Assembly (NCBI RefSeq): GCF_914767665.1
Contig: NC_059503.1
Coordinates: 39,742,001 to 39,806,000 of the forward strand
Length of the DNA: 64,000 bases
Reading direction: 5' to 3'
Origin: Harmonia axyridis
Taxonomy: Eukaryota > Arthropoda > Insecta > Coleoptera > Coccinellidae
The translations under genes and the position numbers were made by a program. Shown in pieces: positions 33,976-45,407 of this stretch. Within the stretch, counting starts at the first letter, position 1. Each line of letters starts with the position of its first letter. The notes under the pieces were generated by a model. The model made no database searches. It was not told where the DNA came from and saw nothing but the letters and a program-made list of their open reading frames with translations.

Positions 33976-35069
33976 CAGATGGATGACCTCAGCGTGCTAC
34001 GAAACAACCATTGCAGCAACAAATGCAGGGGTAGAGAGTTCAGATACCAATTCCAATTTGGTGGTAAAACACATGAACACCTTACACACCCTCTCATCAT
34101 CAAAGAAAAATTTAGAACTAATAGCCGAACATGAAAACAAGGAAAGACTATACACTGACGCCCTCAAGTCACCTGAGGGAGTAGGATGTGCCTTTGTTTC
34201 ACATATAGAAACAAGAAAGTTCAGACTTCCAATATAATGTTCCATATTCACAGCAAAAATTATAACGATCTTGAAAGCACTAGAATACACTGATGAACAA
34301 AACAATACTCACTCCGTCACATGCACGGATTCGCTAAGTGCCCTACAAGCAATTCAAGATCTCTACTCGAAGAAACCTATCGTCATTTAAATAATAGATT
34401 TCATCGCTTCCTTGGACGATAAACACAAAAGCTCCTACCTTATTTGGGTCCCTTCACATATTGGTATAAAAGGATATGAAAAAGCTGATCAGGCAGCAAA
34501 GGAAGCTATCTCTGTAGGACAAGAAATTTCGATCATGACATATTATGATTTGAGCACCAAGTACAAGTATTACATAAAGAACAAATGGAAAAATATTTGG
34601 CAACAACAAAGATCTAAATTGGCCCTCATTGATCTCACGATATCCTGCCTAAATCCCATCATCCAACATAGAAGAGACTTGGTGACTCTGAGACGACTCC
34701 TCATCGGACACGGTCAGGTATCCCACCAACACATTAGCAAAGGAGAACGCCCCAATATGTACTACATTCAACACCGAAATTATCATTCAGCACATTATAA
34801 CGGAATGCCCAATGTACAAAAACCAGAGAATACAATTTAAAAAAAAATATATAATAGAAGAAGCTCTCAAGATGAACACACCAGACAGCCTCAATACCCT
34901 AGCTTTCATTAAATCTGTTAATGTAAAAATTTAATTCAAATTAATGTATATGTTATGTATTTTTTTTCTTTTCTTTCACTTTGAATCAATATTATGTTCT
35001 ACATATACATGTAACAGATCCAACACCGCTAATAACCTAGATGTCGGAGCGGCAAACTAATAAAAAAAA
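33976..35069 (+). pseudogene. LINE with RNase H domain inserted in BEL/Pao
   Basis: Plus-strand fragments show an RNase H domain: LYTDALKSPEGVGCAFVS (about 34145-34200), then DSLSALQAIQ (about 34330), and LIWVPSHIGIKGYEKADQAA (about 34438-34498). A terminal zinc-binding-like region follows around 34680-34840. The RNase H downstream of RT places it in the I/R1-type group. The 3' end is an A-rich tail (AATAAAAAAAAG) at about 35060-35071. Stops break the frame at 34238 and 34390. Confidence 0.75.
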
Positions 35070-35099
35070 GTGAACACCACTAAGTAGGCCTTCGTGCTT

Positions 35100-36690
35100 A
35101 CTGCGCCCCGTAACCGAGCTCTAATAAATAATAATGCGGAAGGGACCTGCGTAGTCATGCCCAGTGGTCATGAAGGCAGCAGAAGAGGACAAGCGCTTGG
35201 GTGGAAGGTTACCCATTGCTTGAATTCTAAATCGAGGTTTAAAGAAAAGCATTTATTGCATTTACGCAGACGATTATGTTCTGCATGGCGTCCGTCGAGT
35301 ATCGAAAATTGATGATGGATATAGGAATGAGTCACTAGAGAGCCGGCGTGGAGCAGACAAATATGGGCATCATCAATAATAAGTTGTGTGAATTGACTTT
35401 TCTGCGGAAGAAGGATAGGATATTTATATTTATATGGCAACAAAGAAGTATGTAGGCGACCACCCACTCGGATGTCCTTATGTTCATCAAAATATAGATG
35501 AAGTTTGATGATCAGACGATGACGGGATTAAGGTTTTTGAATCTCAACCGAATAAGACAAGTTTTGGCTTCTAGAAGCTCGAGAGAGGATAGGAGTCCCG
35601 ACCGGAGTCTACTTGAATTTCGTGCATTGAATGCAAATCTCAAACAGAAGTCAGTAACTCTTTTGAGCTTAAGAAGAGATCAAAAACACTCGAATAGAGT
35701 TGGTGGGCTCTGGGTGACTTTAAGTGACCAAGAAGTTACAGGTTTTGATTCAAGTTGCACCTCTTTAAGATTTGATGTATAAACAGAGTTTGGATGAGAG
35801 CGTAGCCAAGAGAGTCCACTCCACCATAGGGGATGATGATGGATATCTTTGGGATGTATTTTATTAAAAGCACAGTGAGCTGAATTGTCATCAGAAACGA
35901 CGTGTTTCCAGCAGGAAGACAAAATTTCCAAAAAAATTTCTATTGGAGTTTTCACCTCGGATCCAAGATAACGCGACAGAGGAACCATCAGAACCTTAGC
36001 ATAACCTAAGCATTGAGATACGGGAAGACTCGTGTAGTATAATGATGGCGAAGAATGGAGAGAAGATGAGCGCCACAGAGTTCCGAAGATTGTTGAGTTA
36101 CAGTTTTGCAAGGGACAATTTTGGACTTAGCGGTCAGAAGAGCCCCTAATATTGACCAGAAGGTGTGGAAATGTACAGATAAACAACACCTGCAGACCCA
36201 TACTTTTGATGCCTCACAAAAACCAACCAGAATATCAGAAGAAGTGGAAGAAGTTTCCGGAATGCAGATTGCGGATTTGAACGTTCGCCAGACCAGGAAG
36301 ATGAAACTGAAATTCAAGGTTTCTTGAGCTCATTTGTAAGCCCTTGAGCCCAGTCCAAATTGAGCTCAAAGTTGGCGAAAAAAAACCTAGCTTAGAAAGT
36401 GACAGGAGCTAACCATCCCAACGGATCGAAGATCTTATCCATCTGACTTCAAACAGTTCGCTTGGTTTGAGCAGTGTAAGTCATGCGAACGGCATAGTAG
36501 AAGAAGTAATCCAACCTGGGGTTTAACCCAAGCCCAAGATTTTCAGAACAGGTCCAACAATAGAGGATCAACAAAAAAGAGTTCACGACAATGGTCGTGA
36601 AGACGATGTTCAAGACAAATGAACTGACGAGATGCCACACTAAGCGATACTCCAAGATTTTGGGACGTCGAAGGTTAGGTCTACTACATA
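35100..36690 (-). pseudogene. BEL/Pao retrotransposon, RT to integrase N-terminus
   Basis: Read right to left: a segment DKIFDPLGWLAP (about 36440-36405) after the RT, an RNase H-like domain in 36317-36006 (KSKIVPCKTVTQQSSELCGA), SCWKHVVSDDNSAHCAFNKI and LWWSGLSWL (about 35905-35790), then the integrase zinc-binding domain GGRLHTSL with H-x-LHAG and C-x2-C (35467-35168). This is the order expected of a BEL/Pao pol. Several frame breaks are present and gag was not found. Confidence 0.8.
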
Positions 36691-36929
36691 TCGTCTATTT
36701 GGAATGCGGGATACTCCTGAAACGTGAATCGTTTCGCATAACTTTTCAGCTGAGGTGAATAGAACGACGTCACTCGTCAGTCACAATGTCGGCTAGACAT
36801 TGCCATCGCCAGATAGACTCCCAAGTTTAAACATAAAAAAAACAAGTACATCGCTTTGTCTGTCTCGGATATTCATAGGCCGCATAATGTAGATTTGAAA
36901 ATTCATAACAGATAATGCTTCTACCATAA

Positions 36930-37612
36930 TAACGGTCAATGTGAAATAATAAAGAATGTAGAAAATATTAAATATCTGGGTGTTCATTATACCTATCATC
37001 CGAGGTAGAATGAGCACGCCTATAACATCAATGAAAAAATTAGGAACTTGCTCTTTCGGCTCTATCAATAATTGGAAGAGATTTTAAATGTGAAGATGAT
37101 AAGAATAGTTTATATATATTATGTAATAGGTCGAATCTATACTGAGATAATTTTTGATAGTTTGCTTCAAAAACGCTCTGAAAAATATCTTCGTCTCTCA
37201 AAATTATTCATAGAAAAAAATCGACATCTTTTGAATCTATATACAAGAAAGCAAATATCCTTCCTAAGAGAGCACTTTTCGTTCACAGTTGCCTCATCTT
37301 TCTACCAAAAATAATAATTAATATATAGTAAAATTATTGTTTATACCTTGAGTTTTCCTCTGGAGGTGTAGCCTCCGGCTTGGTCGCCCCTGCCACCTCT
37401 TTTGCTCCACTTCTCATCTGCGTCCAAAATTTGGTAATATTCTGAAGGTTGCGTAACACGGACATGGAATATTTTTTACTTCCAGTTTTAGCCCGGACCA
37501 GCTGCCGTTTATATTACTTAGTTTTTAATTAAGAGAAAAGTATTCGAAATATTTGAAATATAATAATATACGCTGTAATTTTGAATGATGAATAAATACT
37601 GATTTGAATGTC
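36930..37612 (+). pseudogene. LINE 3'-terminal fragment
   Basis: NVENIKYLGVHYTYHP (about 36937-37000) with NEKIRNLLFRLYQ downstream is the conserved segment after the RT palm in insect LINEs. A later frame (37072-37314) covers the C-terminal region. The fragment ends with AATAAATACTGATTTGAATG at 37590-37609, like the 3' end of known jockey-type elements. Confidence 0.6.
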
Positions 37613-37629
37613 TCTAGCAAAATTATCCC

Positions 37630-37870
37630 ATTCTCCTACAGGCTCAAGGAGTACCTATCCTTTGATGAAATATGTTGTCCACAGGCAGATTTGTCTAGGT
37701 ATCTCAGGTGTACTCCTATGTTAAGTGGTCTGCAAGTTCTTCCAGTATAGGTAGCAGTTCAATCATCACTCTCAACTTTGCATAGGTATGCCACTTCTTT
37801 AGAGGGTAATCCTTCTATCATTGGCATTGTTTAGATATTTGCCCAAACTGTTAAGCCTCGTTGAAATCTC
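37630..37870 (-). pseudogene. possible GIY-YIG endonuclease fragment (Penelope-like)
   Basis: The minus strand reads EGLPSKEVAYLCKV, a stop, then TATYTGRTCRPLNIGVHLRY and LDKSACGQHIS. The spacing resembles the GIY-YIG domain of Penelope-like elements (a Y-x-G-R/T-x2-R segment followed by a basic stretch and an AEH-like box). The fragment is short and no polymerase part adjoins it, so this is tentative. Confidence 0.4.
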
Positions 37871-38104
37871 AACATTCGGACAAGCCTAAAAATCTTGACT
37901 TATCCATTCTAGATTGTATTATTAATAAAAGTTTTTTTGGCGGATGCGCTCCTAGCAACGGAAAGGAATTCAATAAGTTTCTTCGCTTTATTTTTCAGAC
38001 TGAACAGTCCGGTTTATACATTTGGCATTTAGGGCACCGCCAAGGGACCCGTAAGGGCCAGAATCCACAACCATTTTGGTTCATTACCTTCAATAGGCTT
38101 TATT

Positions 38105-38548
38105 AGTATGACGTCACACACCGCCATTTTTGGTTCTCCTGTCAGTGTTTGGAATCCAAACAAATAAATTGTCATTCAAATTAGTACGGTGTCGTTAAAG
38201 GAATTGGCTTATTTTCATAAATAACAGTATTTGAGGAACGATTTCAATATCGAGTGATAGACAGAAGGAACGAGCTTAATACCAGTAAGTTTGAATCCTG
38301 TATCATTCCCCAGATTTTGTATAAAGCCGGGTTTATTAGTTAAACTTCAAGTTCGAACTTACTGGCATTAATCTCGTGCCTTCTGTCTATCAATTAGTAG
38401 TAAAATCGTTCCTTAAATAATCTTATTTATCAAACTAAGCCAATTTCTTCAACAACAGCGTACTAATTTGAATGACTATTTGTTTTTTTGAATTCCGAAC
38501 ACTTACGGGAGAACCAAAAATGGCGGTGTGTGACGTCATCACTAATGG
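38105..38548. repeat. palindromic MITE-like element
   Basis: Inverted arms of about 190 bp: ATGACGTCACACACCGCCAT on the left and its complement near 38522-38541 on the right, extending inward through GGTTCTCC, TACGGTGTCGTT, GATAGACAGAAGG and AGTAAGTTTGAA and their complements. The spacer is about 55 bp. No coding capacity. Confidence 0.9.
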
Positions 38549-40927
38549 AGCGTATAGCAGAAGACGAACAATTTTCAGAATAATAGTAAATGATTTTTTT
38601 TAAATATTAGAGGAATTCTTTATCTACGCTTACGTCTGCATATAAAATTCGGTGAATCGAATGAAATTTCTAACTAGCAACTAGAGAAATACCGCAAAGC
38701 TGAGTAGATATTATAATATGGTGGTTAGATTAGAAGTGGCGCACCTTTATTCTAAATACTTATTCCAAATATTGGCGATTCCTCTCACAAACTTGGAGTT
38801 GTTGCCGATATGGTAAATCATAACTGTGCGCATAGTTTGTAATAAAAACGTCTATTTAAATAATTAGGAAAGACTGCTTACTTTCCCTTGTTGTAGAAAA
38901 TTGATTCCAGATGGGGAACAAAATACGAAAGAAACTTTAATATTTCTATTTATTCAAATGACAAATAGGACTAGCAGTGTTTCAACCTTTTGAAATGAAA
39001 ATGCCCTGAGTGGATGCTAAAAATTCCTTATACAATATTTTTCACAGTAAAAATTTCAAGCACCTTTTATATTGTCAAATTTTCGAATTACTCATTAACA
39101 AGATATAAACAAAAACAACGAACAAACTGTTTTTCTTTTTCATATGACATCAAATATGATTGAAATCCATTAGATTTTTCTTCTACGTTCACATAAAGGA
39201 GAAGGTGTATTAGAAACCGATTAATACTTAAATGAAATTCAGAGCAAGAATTAATGCTGCAGTTGAAGAACTGAATGCCTCCGGATGCGCAAATCTTATG
39301 AATCGATCATTTTTGAAAATGCTTTCAGTCAAGCCAGTGGCAAGCAATTCTTACATTTAATTCAACAAAAATAACACATTGACCATAAATTCTCAGAATA
39401 AAAGTATAGAAATGAAAATCCCAAAATAAGCTCCCCGTCTTCGTTAATATGTCAATATCTTTTTTTTTCTCTTTGCTTCAAGCCGAAAAGTATATTTCAT
39501 CGAAAATTTCACTTGAGAGGCTATAACTTTTGGCATGACATGCCGGGTTAGTCGGATATCATTTTTTCATAGCAGAAACGATCAAAGTTAGATGACGAAA
39601 TTTGAAAAAATTAAAAAGTTGCAATCATTCATTTTTCTCAGCATACCATAGGCATTTTGGAAAAATCTTTGGTCATGTTGGGTAGGCTGATTCACCTGTA
39701 ATTTTCAATCGAAAGAAGAATCACAAAATACCAATATTTGTAGATGTGGCAATCAGAAAAATGTCTAAGGTATAGATTTTGAAGATTTTCATAAAACTGT
39801 CCATATCTCGAAAACTAAGACACTTTTACTGATATCGAATTTGGAAATTCTGGTCGGGCATGACCTAAACTATCAACATACGCTGGGTTGACGTCGATTC
39901 ACGGGACACCTTGTATATTGAATGATTGAAAAAAATTATAATCGATGGTATGAAATGAAAATAATTTTAATATTTCTTTAGAATTATAAGATGGAAATGG
40001 TGAAACGGAATCGTTTTTCTAATATTTTGAGCCATCAACACCACTGAGGATTTTTATCAACTTGAAAATTTCAAATGGAACAGGCTCGAGCTTAGGGGCT
40101 CAAGTGACACAAAGTTTAAAAAGTATTTCAATGTTCTTTTCAACCATTTTTTGTTTCTTCAGTATAAATAGAAATCAGAATATTGCTCGTTAATTTTGCA
40201 CGCCTTTTTCGTCAATTGACAACAATTTTCCTTTTTATTTTCAACAAAAAAAAATGCTTTATGTTTGATACATCACATTGTTCAGAAGTCCAAATCCGCT
40301 CCTAAAAATAATACTAAAATGCAATTTCTGAAAAAAAATTAATGAAATTCAAAATATTTAGGATGATTGAATTCACTTCACTGCATACAAATTTCAATGG
40401 TGGTCCAGATGCTTTCATTTAGATTTACCGATCCCAATGTGTAATCAGATAAATCTGCAATGAACAGAAAAAATGTTCGAAATATAACTACTAAACTCAT
40501 ATGTTTCTTTAAGACACATCTAATCATTATTTGCATTAATTCCCTCTAATTTTGAAGAGGATTATTTCAATGGAATAAGGTATCGAGCAATGTGCACATT
40601 ACTATGTAATATAAAACTATTTGTTCAGAACATAACTGAATGATTTATTTGGATGCTTTACAGAGTTCTTGAGGGAACCATATAAATCAATCAAAATCAA
40701 TTGAAATTGTTTTCACTGTGAAACGTATTGATTTTTAGAAACATAAATTGTGATGTGAGTATTGACTTTTCGAAGTATTGAATGATTTATAATTGTAATT
40801 AAGTTAAATGGTTAAATTATGTTTTCTTGTCTCTCTTGATATGTATCCTACTTTTTTATGTGCTTCAAATAAAACGTTATCATTTCTATAAATGAAAATA
40901 AAAATGATCCCATGTTGGTAGATTATA

Positions 40928-40931
<4 letters not shown>
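38549..40931. other. AT-rich intergenic region
   Basis: No gene recognised. The segment about 39420-39918 ends GGGACACCTTGTATATTG, like several dispersed insect repeats, and may be one. Confidence 0.4.

Positions 40932-40964
<33 letters not shown>
40932..40964. repeat. TA dinucleotide microsatellite
   Basis: About 16 consecutive TA units, roughly 255 bp upstream of the next start codon. Confidence 0.95.
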
Positions 40965-40965
<1 letters not shown>

Positions 40966-41170
40966 TCCGTCGATATTATATTTCGAATCTTGTACAAGGA
41001 ATTTTATCGGTCCCGACGCTCACTTATTTTCCCTAAACTGCAGGGAAGACAGACATTATTCCTGTGGTTTCGAAAATAGTCAATTCGTAAAAAAATTTCC
41101 TTTTCAGATATCAACCTCCAGCTTTAGGGAAAAATTATTTACTGTTCCAAAACTACGTTGGCCATTGTAA

Positions 41171-41175
41171 TCAGT
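41171..41175 (+). promoter_or_regulatory. candidate initiator (TCAGT) for acid phosphatase 2
   Basis: TCAGT, the arthropod initiator core, lies 48 bp before the start codon at 41219. No convincing TATA box sits 30 bp upstream. This rests on motif and position only. Confidence 0.25.
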
Positions 41176-41218
41176 CCTGAATCTGTTTTAAAACTAGATG
41201 TAGTATTTTTGAGTCAAT

Positions 41219-41302
41219 ATGAAATATTTTGTGTTGATATTGGCTATAACATTAATATATTTGGATTCGATAAATGCTGATCAGTTGAGGGCTGTCACTG
41301 CT
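41219..41302 (+). CDS. acid phosphatase homologue 2, exon 1
   Basis: Twenty-eight codons encoding the signal peptide (MKYFVLILAITLIYLDSINA) and eight further residues, donor GTAAGT. Confidence 0.85.
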
Positions 41303-44300
41303 GTAAGTTTTATGGTTATTTTTCTAACAAACATCGATGATGTTCATAAATTTCTTTTATAAATTAATATTCTTCATTATTCGGGGATATCGGTTGTGGT
41401 AGTCAAGCTCTATAAGATCTATCTCATTTATTGTATCATCCCCGAATTATCAATTTCCCGTAGTATATATCAATGTCCAGTTGATATTCTTTTTTGTTAT
41501 TAATAGTTTGAATGAGGATGAAATATATTTTCAAAGATCAAAAAGAAAATTTTGGATTCGATTTCTAACTACAGAACAAAAACTATAATCTTGATAATTA
41601 CATATATTAAATTGCCTTCATCAAAGTATACTCGTTCAACTTCTATAATTTATATCACCAAATATTGATGGATTTTTGATTTCGCTATAGTACCTATTTC
41701 AATTCGTGGTAATCATTTAGTTATTGTTATTATTCGTATTTTTCATTTTTATTTTTTATTGTTCATTTAAAGCTGTTACATTGATTACATAACCTAATTG
41801 AATGTACTTTGTAATAAATACACTTCTTGACTCAGTTTTGGCGATGTGTGAATTTATATATAATAATTTATAACATCATTGATACTCATTTCTATAAAAT
41901 AAAAAAAAATTCCAAGTGCATAAATTTTTGGAAATTTATAAATGAAATTTAGAGATTTTATTTTTAATTACAGATAGTAAATCATGGAGATACAATACCT
42001 TCAGAGTTCTATCCTAGGGACCCCTACCAAGATCCGGATATATGGCAGAAACCTTTGGGACAACTTAGTAATGTAAGATTTCAATTGTCAGAATAAGCGA
42101 CGATGGTATTTAATTCTTAGGGATCACAATCTATCTCAAAATAACAAACTGAAAGTAGAAGTAGAATGTAGTTGAAGTGAATGATTGATTTTCAAAGTTC
42201 AGTTATCAGTTTTAGGGTTTCAGCGTTTCATTTTCTGCTTAAATTTACCTCCAATTTAATTAATGTCTTAGTAAATCACTCATCAGACAGAGCCAATTAA
42301 GGAAAATAATTCCTTCAATTCGGATTTAGTTATCAGCCTCCAAATTTTGCAACTGAACACACAAAAAAGCTCAATGCAGTTGTGAATTCGTTGTTTGTGA
42401 TTGTGATTCATTTTACGACATTACTATAGTATGTAGTAAAAGAGAGGTATGTGATTCCAAAGAAGGAAAAAGTCTCTTGTTGTTCACACAAAGTCAGTGG
42501 CTTCGCTAGAGGGGGTCAAGAGGGCCCTGGCCCCTTAAATAATTGCTGTCGTATAAGCAAAAAATACAACATGTATTCAACGTAAACTAGATAGACCTCG
42601 AAATCTTAGCCCCCTTTAAAAACCCGACCTCCCCTTGCACCCCTTTTCTTGAGAGCTGGCGTTGCATCTGCACTCAAAAGACCCTAGTTAAGCTTAGCGG
42701 TAAGATACTTTTTCGTTTTTCATATCCGTCTAATCTCTCACAAGCTTCAAGAATCTGAATGAAATGAAAATTATTTCGATAGTCAAGGAACTGTAGATTA
42801 CTCCATGTGCAGTGTACATGGAAAATAAACTAAATTCTTATTGGATATATTAACTTGGATCTACCAATACATTTTCAAATTTCTTACATTAATTTATGTT
42901 CACTGAAAGTTTAACGATGAATATAAATAACACTTCACTGAGTAAAAACACAGTTTTTTCTTGAAAATTTTTATTTCATTCGATATTATTGGACATCAGC
43001 ATACATACCTAAGTCAACTAAGAGTAATACATCAACTCCAAAGTTCCCCTTACTGTCCAATACCTTTTTTGTAGGAAGATTCGTCTTTGCTTCCAAATTA
43101 GGCTTCAACCTCGGCAATAACTTCTTCGTTAAAGTCAAATTTGAAATCAGCATCCTACCTTTTAACCATTATAAAAATGGAGCAGAGTCTGAATAACACT
43201 TATCAAGTCATTGCTTTGCTTGTACAGTATTTTTCCCCATGATAAAAAAGTTTTTTATGGTTGCACGACCCTGATTTTATCCCTTTTCCAAACAACAAAA
43301 CAAATGTAGCAATAGTTAACCTGTAATATCTATCCGGAGACATCTTGAGTGTCTTGTTATTGAAATCTCTCTCGAAAAAAGGAGTATTGGGAAAAACCTA
43401 GGTAATAAGTAAATTAAAAGGCTCCGATTGAAAATATAACGTCAAAATAGTTATTTACGTAACAAGTCCGGAAAATAGGGTTTTTTTGGACGAATAGACA
43501 AAATTCCAGGACGAGCGTAAGCGAGTCCTGGAAGTCTGTGAGTCCAAAAAAACCATTTTCGGGCGTGTTGCGTACAATATTTTTTCGGCAACCATGTAAA
43601 ATAACACTATCGCTGCTGCTTTCCATATTTTATTGCGGTTGCGATAAAAAACATGCAAATTTTTGACAACTAATTTCATATGAACTGTCAGCCGTTATCT
43701 CGGTTGCTATGGATTCTATGATGCTTTTCCGGCCTAGTCCGGGAAGTACGTACTTTCCGGACTAGGCCGGGAAATGCTACTTTCTCAGAGAAAAAGCGTC
43801 CAGGAAGTGACCACTTCCCGGACGGTTGCCGAAAAAATATATTTCCAGAAACTGTCAGCCACGATCGTTATTAAATAATTATAGTACCAACTAACTAGTT
43901 TTTTTTTCGTTTTTATTATCAAAGTTATAGTTTCCCTTATAGTTGCCATACTCTAATCCACAGAATCGTAATAGAACGTTTCGATAAAGATGATATTTTG
44001 AAACTAAAGGTTACTAACCACAGAAATATCTACGAATATGACTCAAACTTCAACCCCTTCTCCAACTTAACCTTTTACAGTTTAACCTTATCATCAATCC
44101 CATCACTTATTACTGGTCTACTTAGAATAGCTATTTCCTCAATTTTCATGGTAATTTTGAGCGCATGATTTACGTTACTTTTTCAAATTTTTCATTAGTT
44201 ACTTGGTGGAAAGCCAAAGCTTCGAAACCGTTATACGTCTTGGTTATTTTGTCCACAGTTTCTATGTCCAATTTGAGTTCGAACAAATTCATATTTTCAT

Positions 44301-45407
44301 CGCCATATCATTGATATTTTTCTGTGATTCATCAACTTTATCGCCCATAGCAAATTTTGTTTCAAAATGATCTTCATCTATTATAGTAATTTCAAAATTC
44401 AATTACAGCTTGGAGAACAGCAATCGTTCGGAGTTGGTCAATGGTTTCTCAAACGTTACATCCTCAAGAACCCTTTCCTAAGTCTTCACTACAATGCTTC
44501 GCAAATATATGTCTATTCGGAGGATCGAGATGAATCTCTCATGTCTGCAGAATGTATAATGGCTGGCTTCCTTCCACCAGTGGGTGATGAAATTTGGAAT
44601 GAAAAACTACTTTGGAGGCCCACCCCAGTTCACAACGCTCCTCTTTACTTGGATAATTCAGTGGGTCGAGGTGTATACTGCCCGAAGTTCGAAGAAGAAG
44701 TTTTGAAAGTAGTGCAAGGTAGATTTTTCAGGACCCACAATAAGGCAGAGAAAAATCTTCTGGAATATTTAACTGCTGAGACTGGAATGAAATTCCAAAA
44801 TATCGGTCAGATCCAAGCTCTGTTCCAAATTCTGCAAGTGGAGCAAAACCATAATCTGACTCTCCCTCAATGGACTGAAGCAGTGTTCCCAGACCTACTC
44901 GGAAAAATAGTACTAGAAGATTCTGTATTAAGAACAAAGAATCCTAAATTGGCAAGACTTTCTATCGGGCCTTTATTCTCCCACATCCAGAGGCAATTCC
45001 AAGATATCCTCGATAACAGTCCGGTTGTTGGTGCTGAACTTGGAAACATAAGAAAATTCAAGTTGTTCGTTGCTAATAATAGTTTGATTTATGATAGTCT
45101 ACACGCCCTAAAAGTGCCCCCAGTTGGTATTGTACCCTTTAGTGCTAGTCTCATTTTTGAACTATGGCAAACATCAGAAGGAATGAACTATGTTAAACTA
45201 ATCTACAGAAAGTCCCCTGAGCTCCACACTCCTATTCAAGCACTGAAAATAGGTGGATGTAAGACAGCTAAATGTCCGTATGAACAATTTAATACCACGA
45301 TCAATCAATTTGCTGTCGGATTTAGAGAATGGAATAAGCTTTGCAACCGTACCAGTCCTTCACCTTCTGCAAACGACGTTTATTCTAAAGTCAAACTTGA
45401 TATTTGA
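41219..45407 (+). CDS. histidine acid phosphatase homologue 2, probable pseudoenzyme
   Basis: Three coding exons (41219-41302, 41974-42072, 44409-45407), phase 0 at both GT-AG junctions, give 393 aa, the normal family length. The first about 20 residues are a signal peptide, so secretion or lysosomal routing is likely. Family landmarks: QLSNLGEQQSFGVGQWFLKR after exon 2, LMSAECIMAGFLPP, CPKFEEEV, and the C-terminal CKTAKCPYEQF pair. The catalytic sites are degenerate: RHGxRxP is NHGDTIP (His kept, both Arg lost), the SxDxxRT box reads SEDRDESLMSA (Arg to Glu), and the distal His-Asp reads FVANNSLIY (Asn-Asn). The uninterrupted frame argues for a functional but non-phosphatase product, perhaps binding-only. 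Same exon plan as the homologue at 15702-28883, so a local duplication is inferred. It converges with the TBC gene. Confidence 0.9.
41974..42072 (+). CDS. acid phosphatase homologue 2, exon 2
   Basis: Thirty-three codons between AATTACAG and GTAAGA, with the altered catalytic loop VNHGDTIP. Confidence 0.85.
42957..43265 (-). pseudogene. internally deleted mariner (family 2) in intron 2
   Basis: Minus strand: FIMGKNTVQAKQ, a stop, LDKCYSDSAP (about 43238-43180) is the N-terminal helix-turn-helix start of a mariner transposase. It is joined almost directly to DFKFDFNEEVIAEVEA and GSKDESSYKKGI (about 43145-43060), which belong to the C-terminus. The whole DDE catalytic core is missing. AATAAA at about 42968 ends the segment. 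Confidence 0.75.
43455..43845. repeat. two-module palindromic element, copy D
   Basis: Module 1 (about 43461-43570): arms AACAAGTCCGGAAAATAGGG and the approximate complement ending CATTTTCGGGCGTGTTG. Module 2 (43577-43841): ends ATATTTTTTCGGCAACC and GGTTGCCGAAAAAATAT. The same adjacent short-plus-long palindrome layout as at 30822-31212, with largely different sequence. Confidence 0.7.
44409..45407 (+). CDS. acid phosphatase homologue 2, exon 3
   Basis: Starts after AATTACAG at 44408; the upstream in-frame ATG at 44367 lies in the intron. It holds 332 codons plus stop, including most of the alpha/beta fold. Confidence 0.9.
   Translation, partial: LGEQQSFGVGQWFLKRYILKNPFLSLHYNASQIYVYSEDRDESLMSAECIMAGFLPPVGDEIWNEKLLWRPTPVHNAPLYLDNSVGRGVYCPKFEEEVLKVVQGRFFRTHNKAEKNLLEYLTAETGMKFQNIGQIQALFQILQVEQNHNLTLPQWTEAVFPDLLGKIVLEDSVLRTKNPKLARLSIGPLFSHIQRQFQDILDNSPVVGAELGNIRKFKLFVANNSLIYDSLHALKVPPVGIVPFSASLIFELWQTSEGMNYVKLIYRKSPELHTPIQALKIGGCKTAKCPYEQFNTTINQFAVGFREWNKLCNRTSPSPSANDVYSKVKLDI

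Noticed and set aside
37861..38106. 81-codon plus-strand frame
   Set aside because: No recognisable motif and it runs into the palindromic element at 38105.
40932..40964. TA run as a promoter element
   Set aside because: It is a simple microsatellite and too far from the start codon to act as a TATA box.
42500..42670. GC-rich patches at 42.5 kb and 16.95 kb as one repeat family
   Set aside because: They share C-rich strings (CCCCTGCACCCC-like) but I could not align them well enough to claim a family.
44367..44408. ATG at 44367 as start of acid phosphatase 2
   Set aside because: It lies before a clean AATTACAG acceptor and the exons at 41219 and 41974 supply the signal peptide and motif expected of the family.
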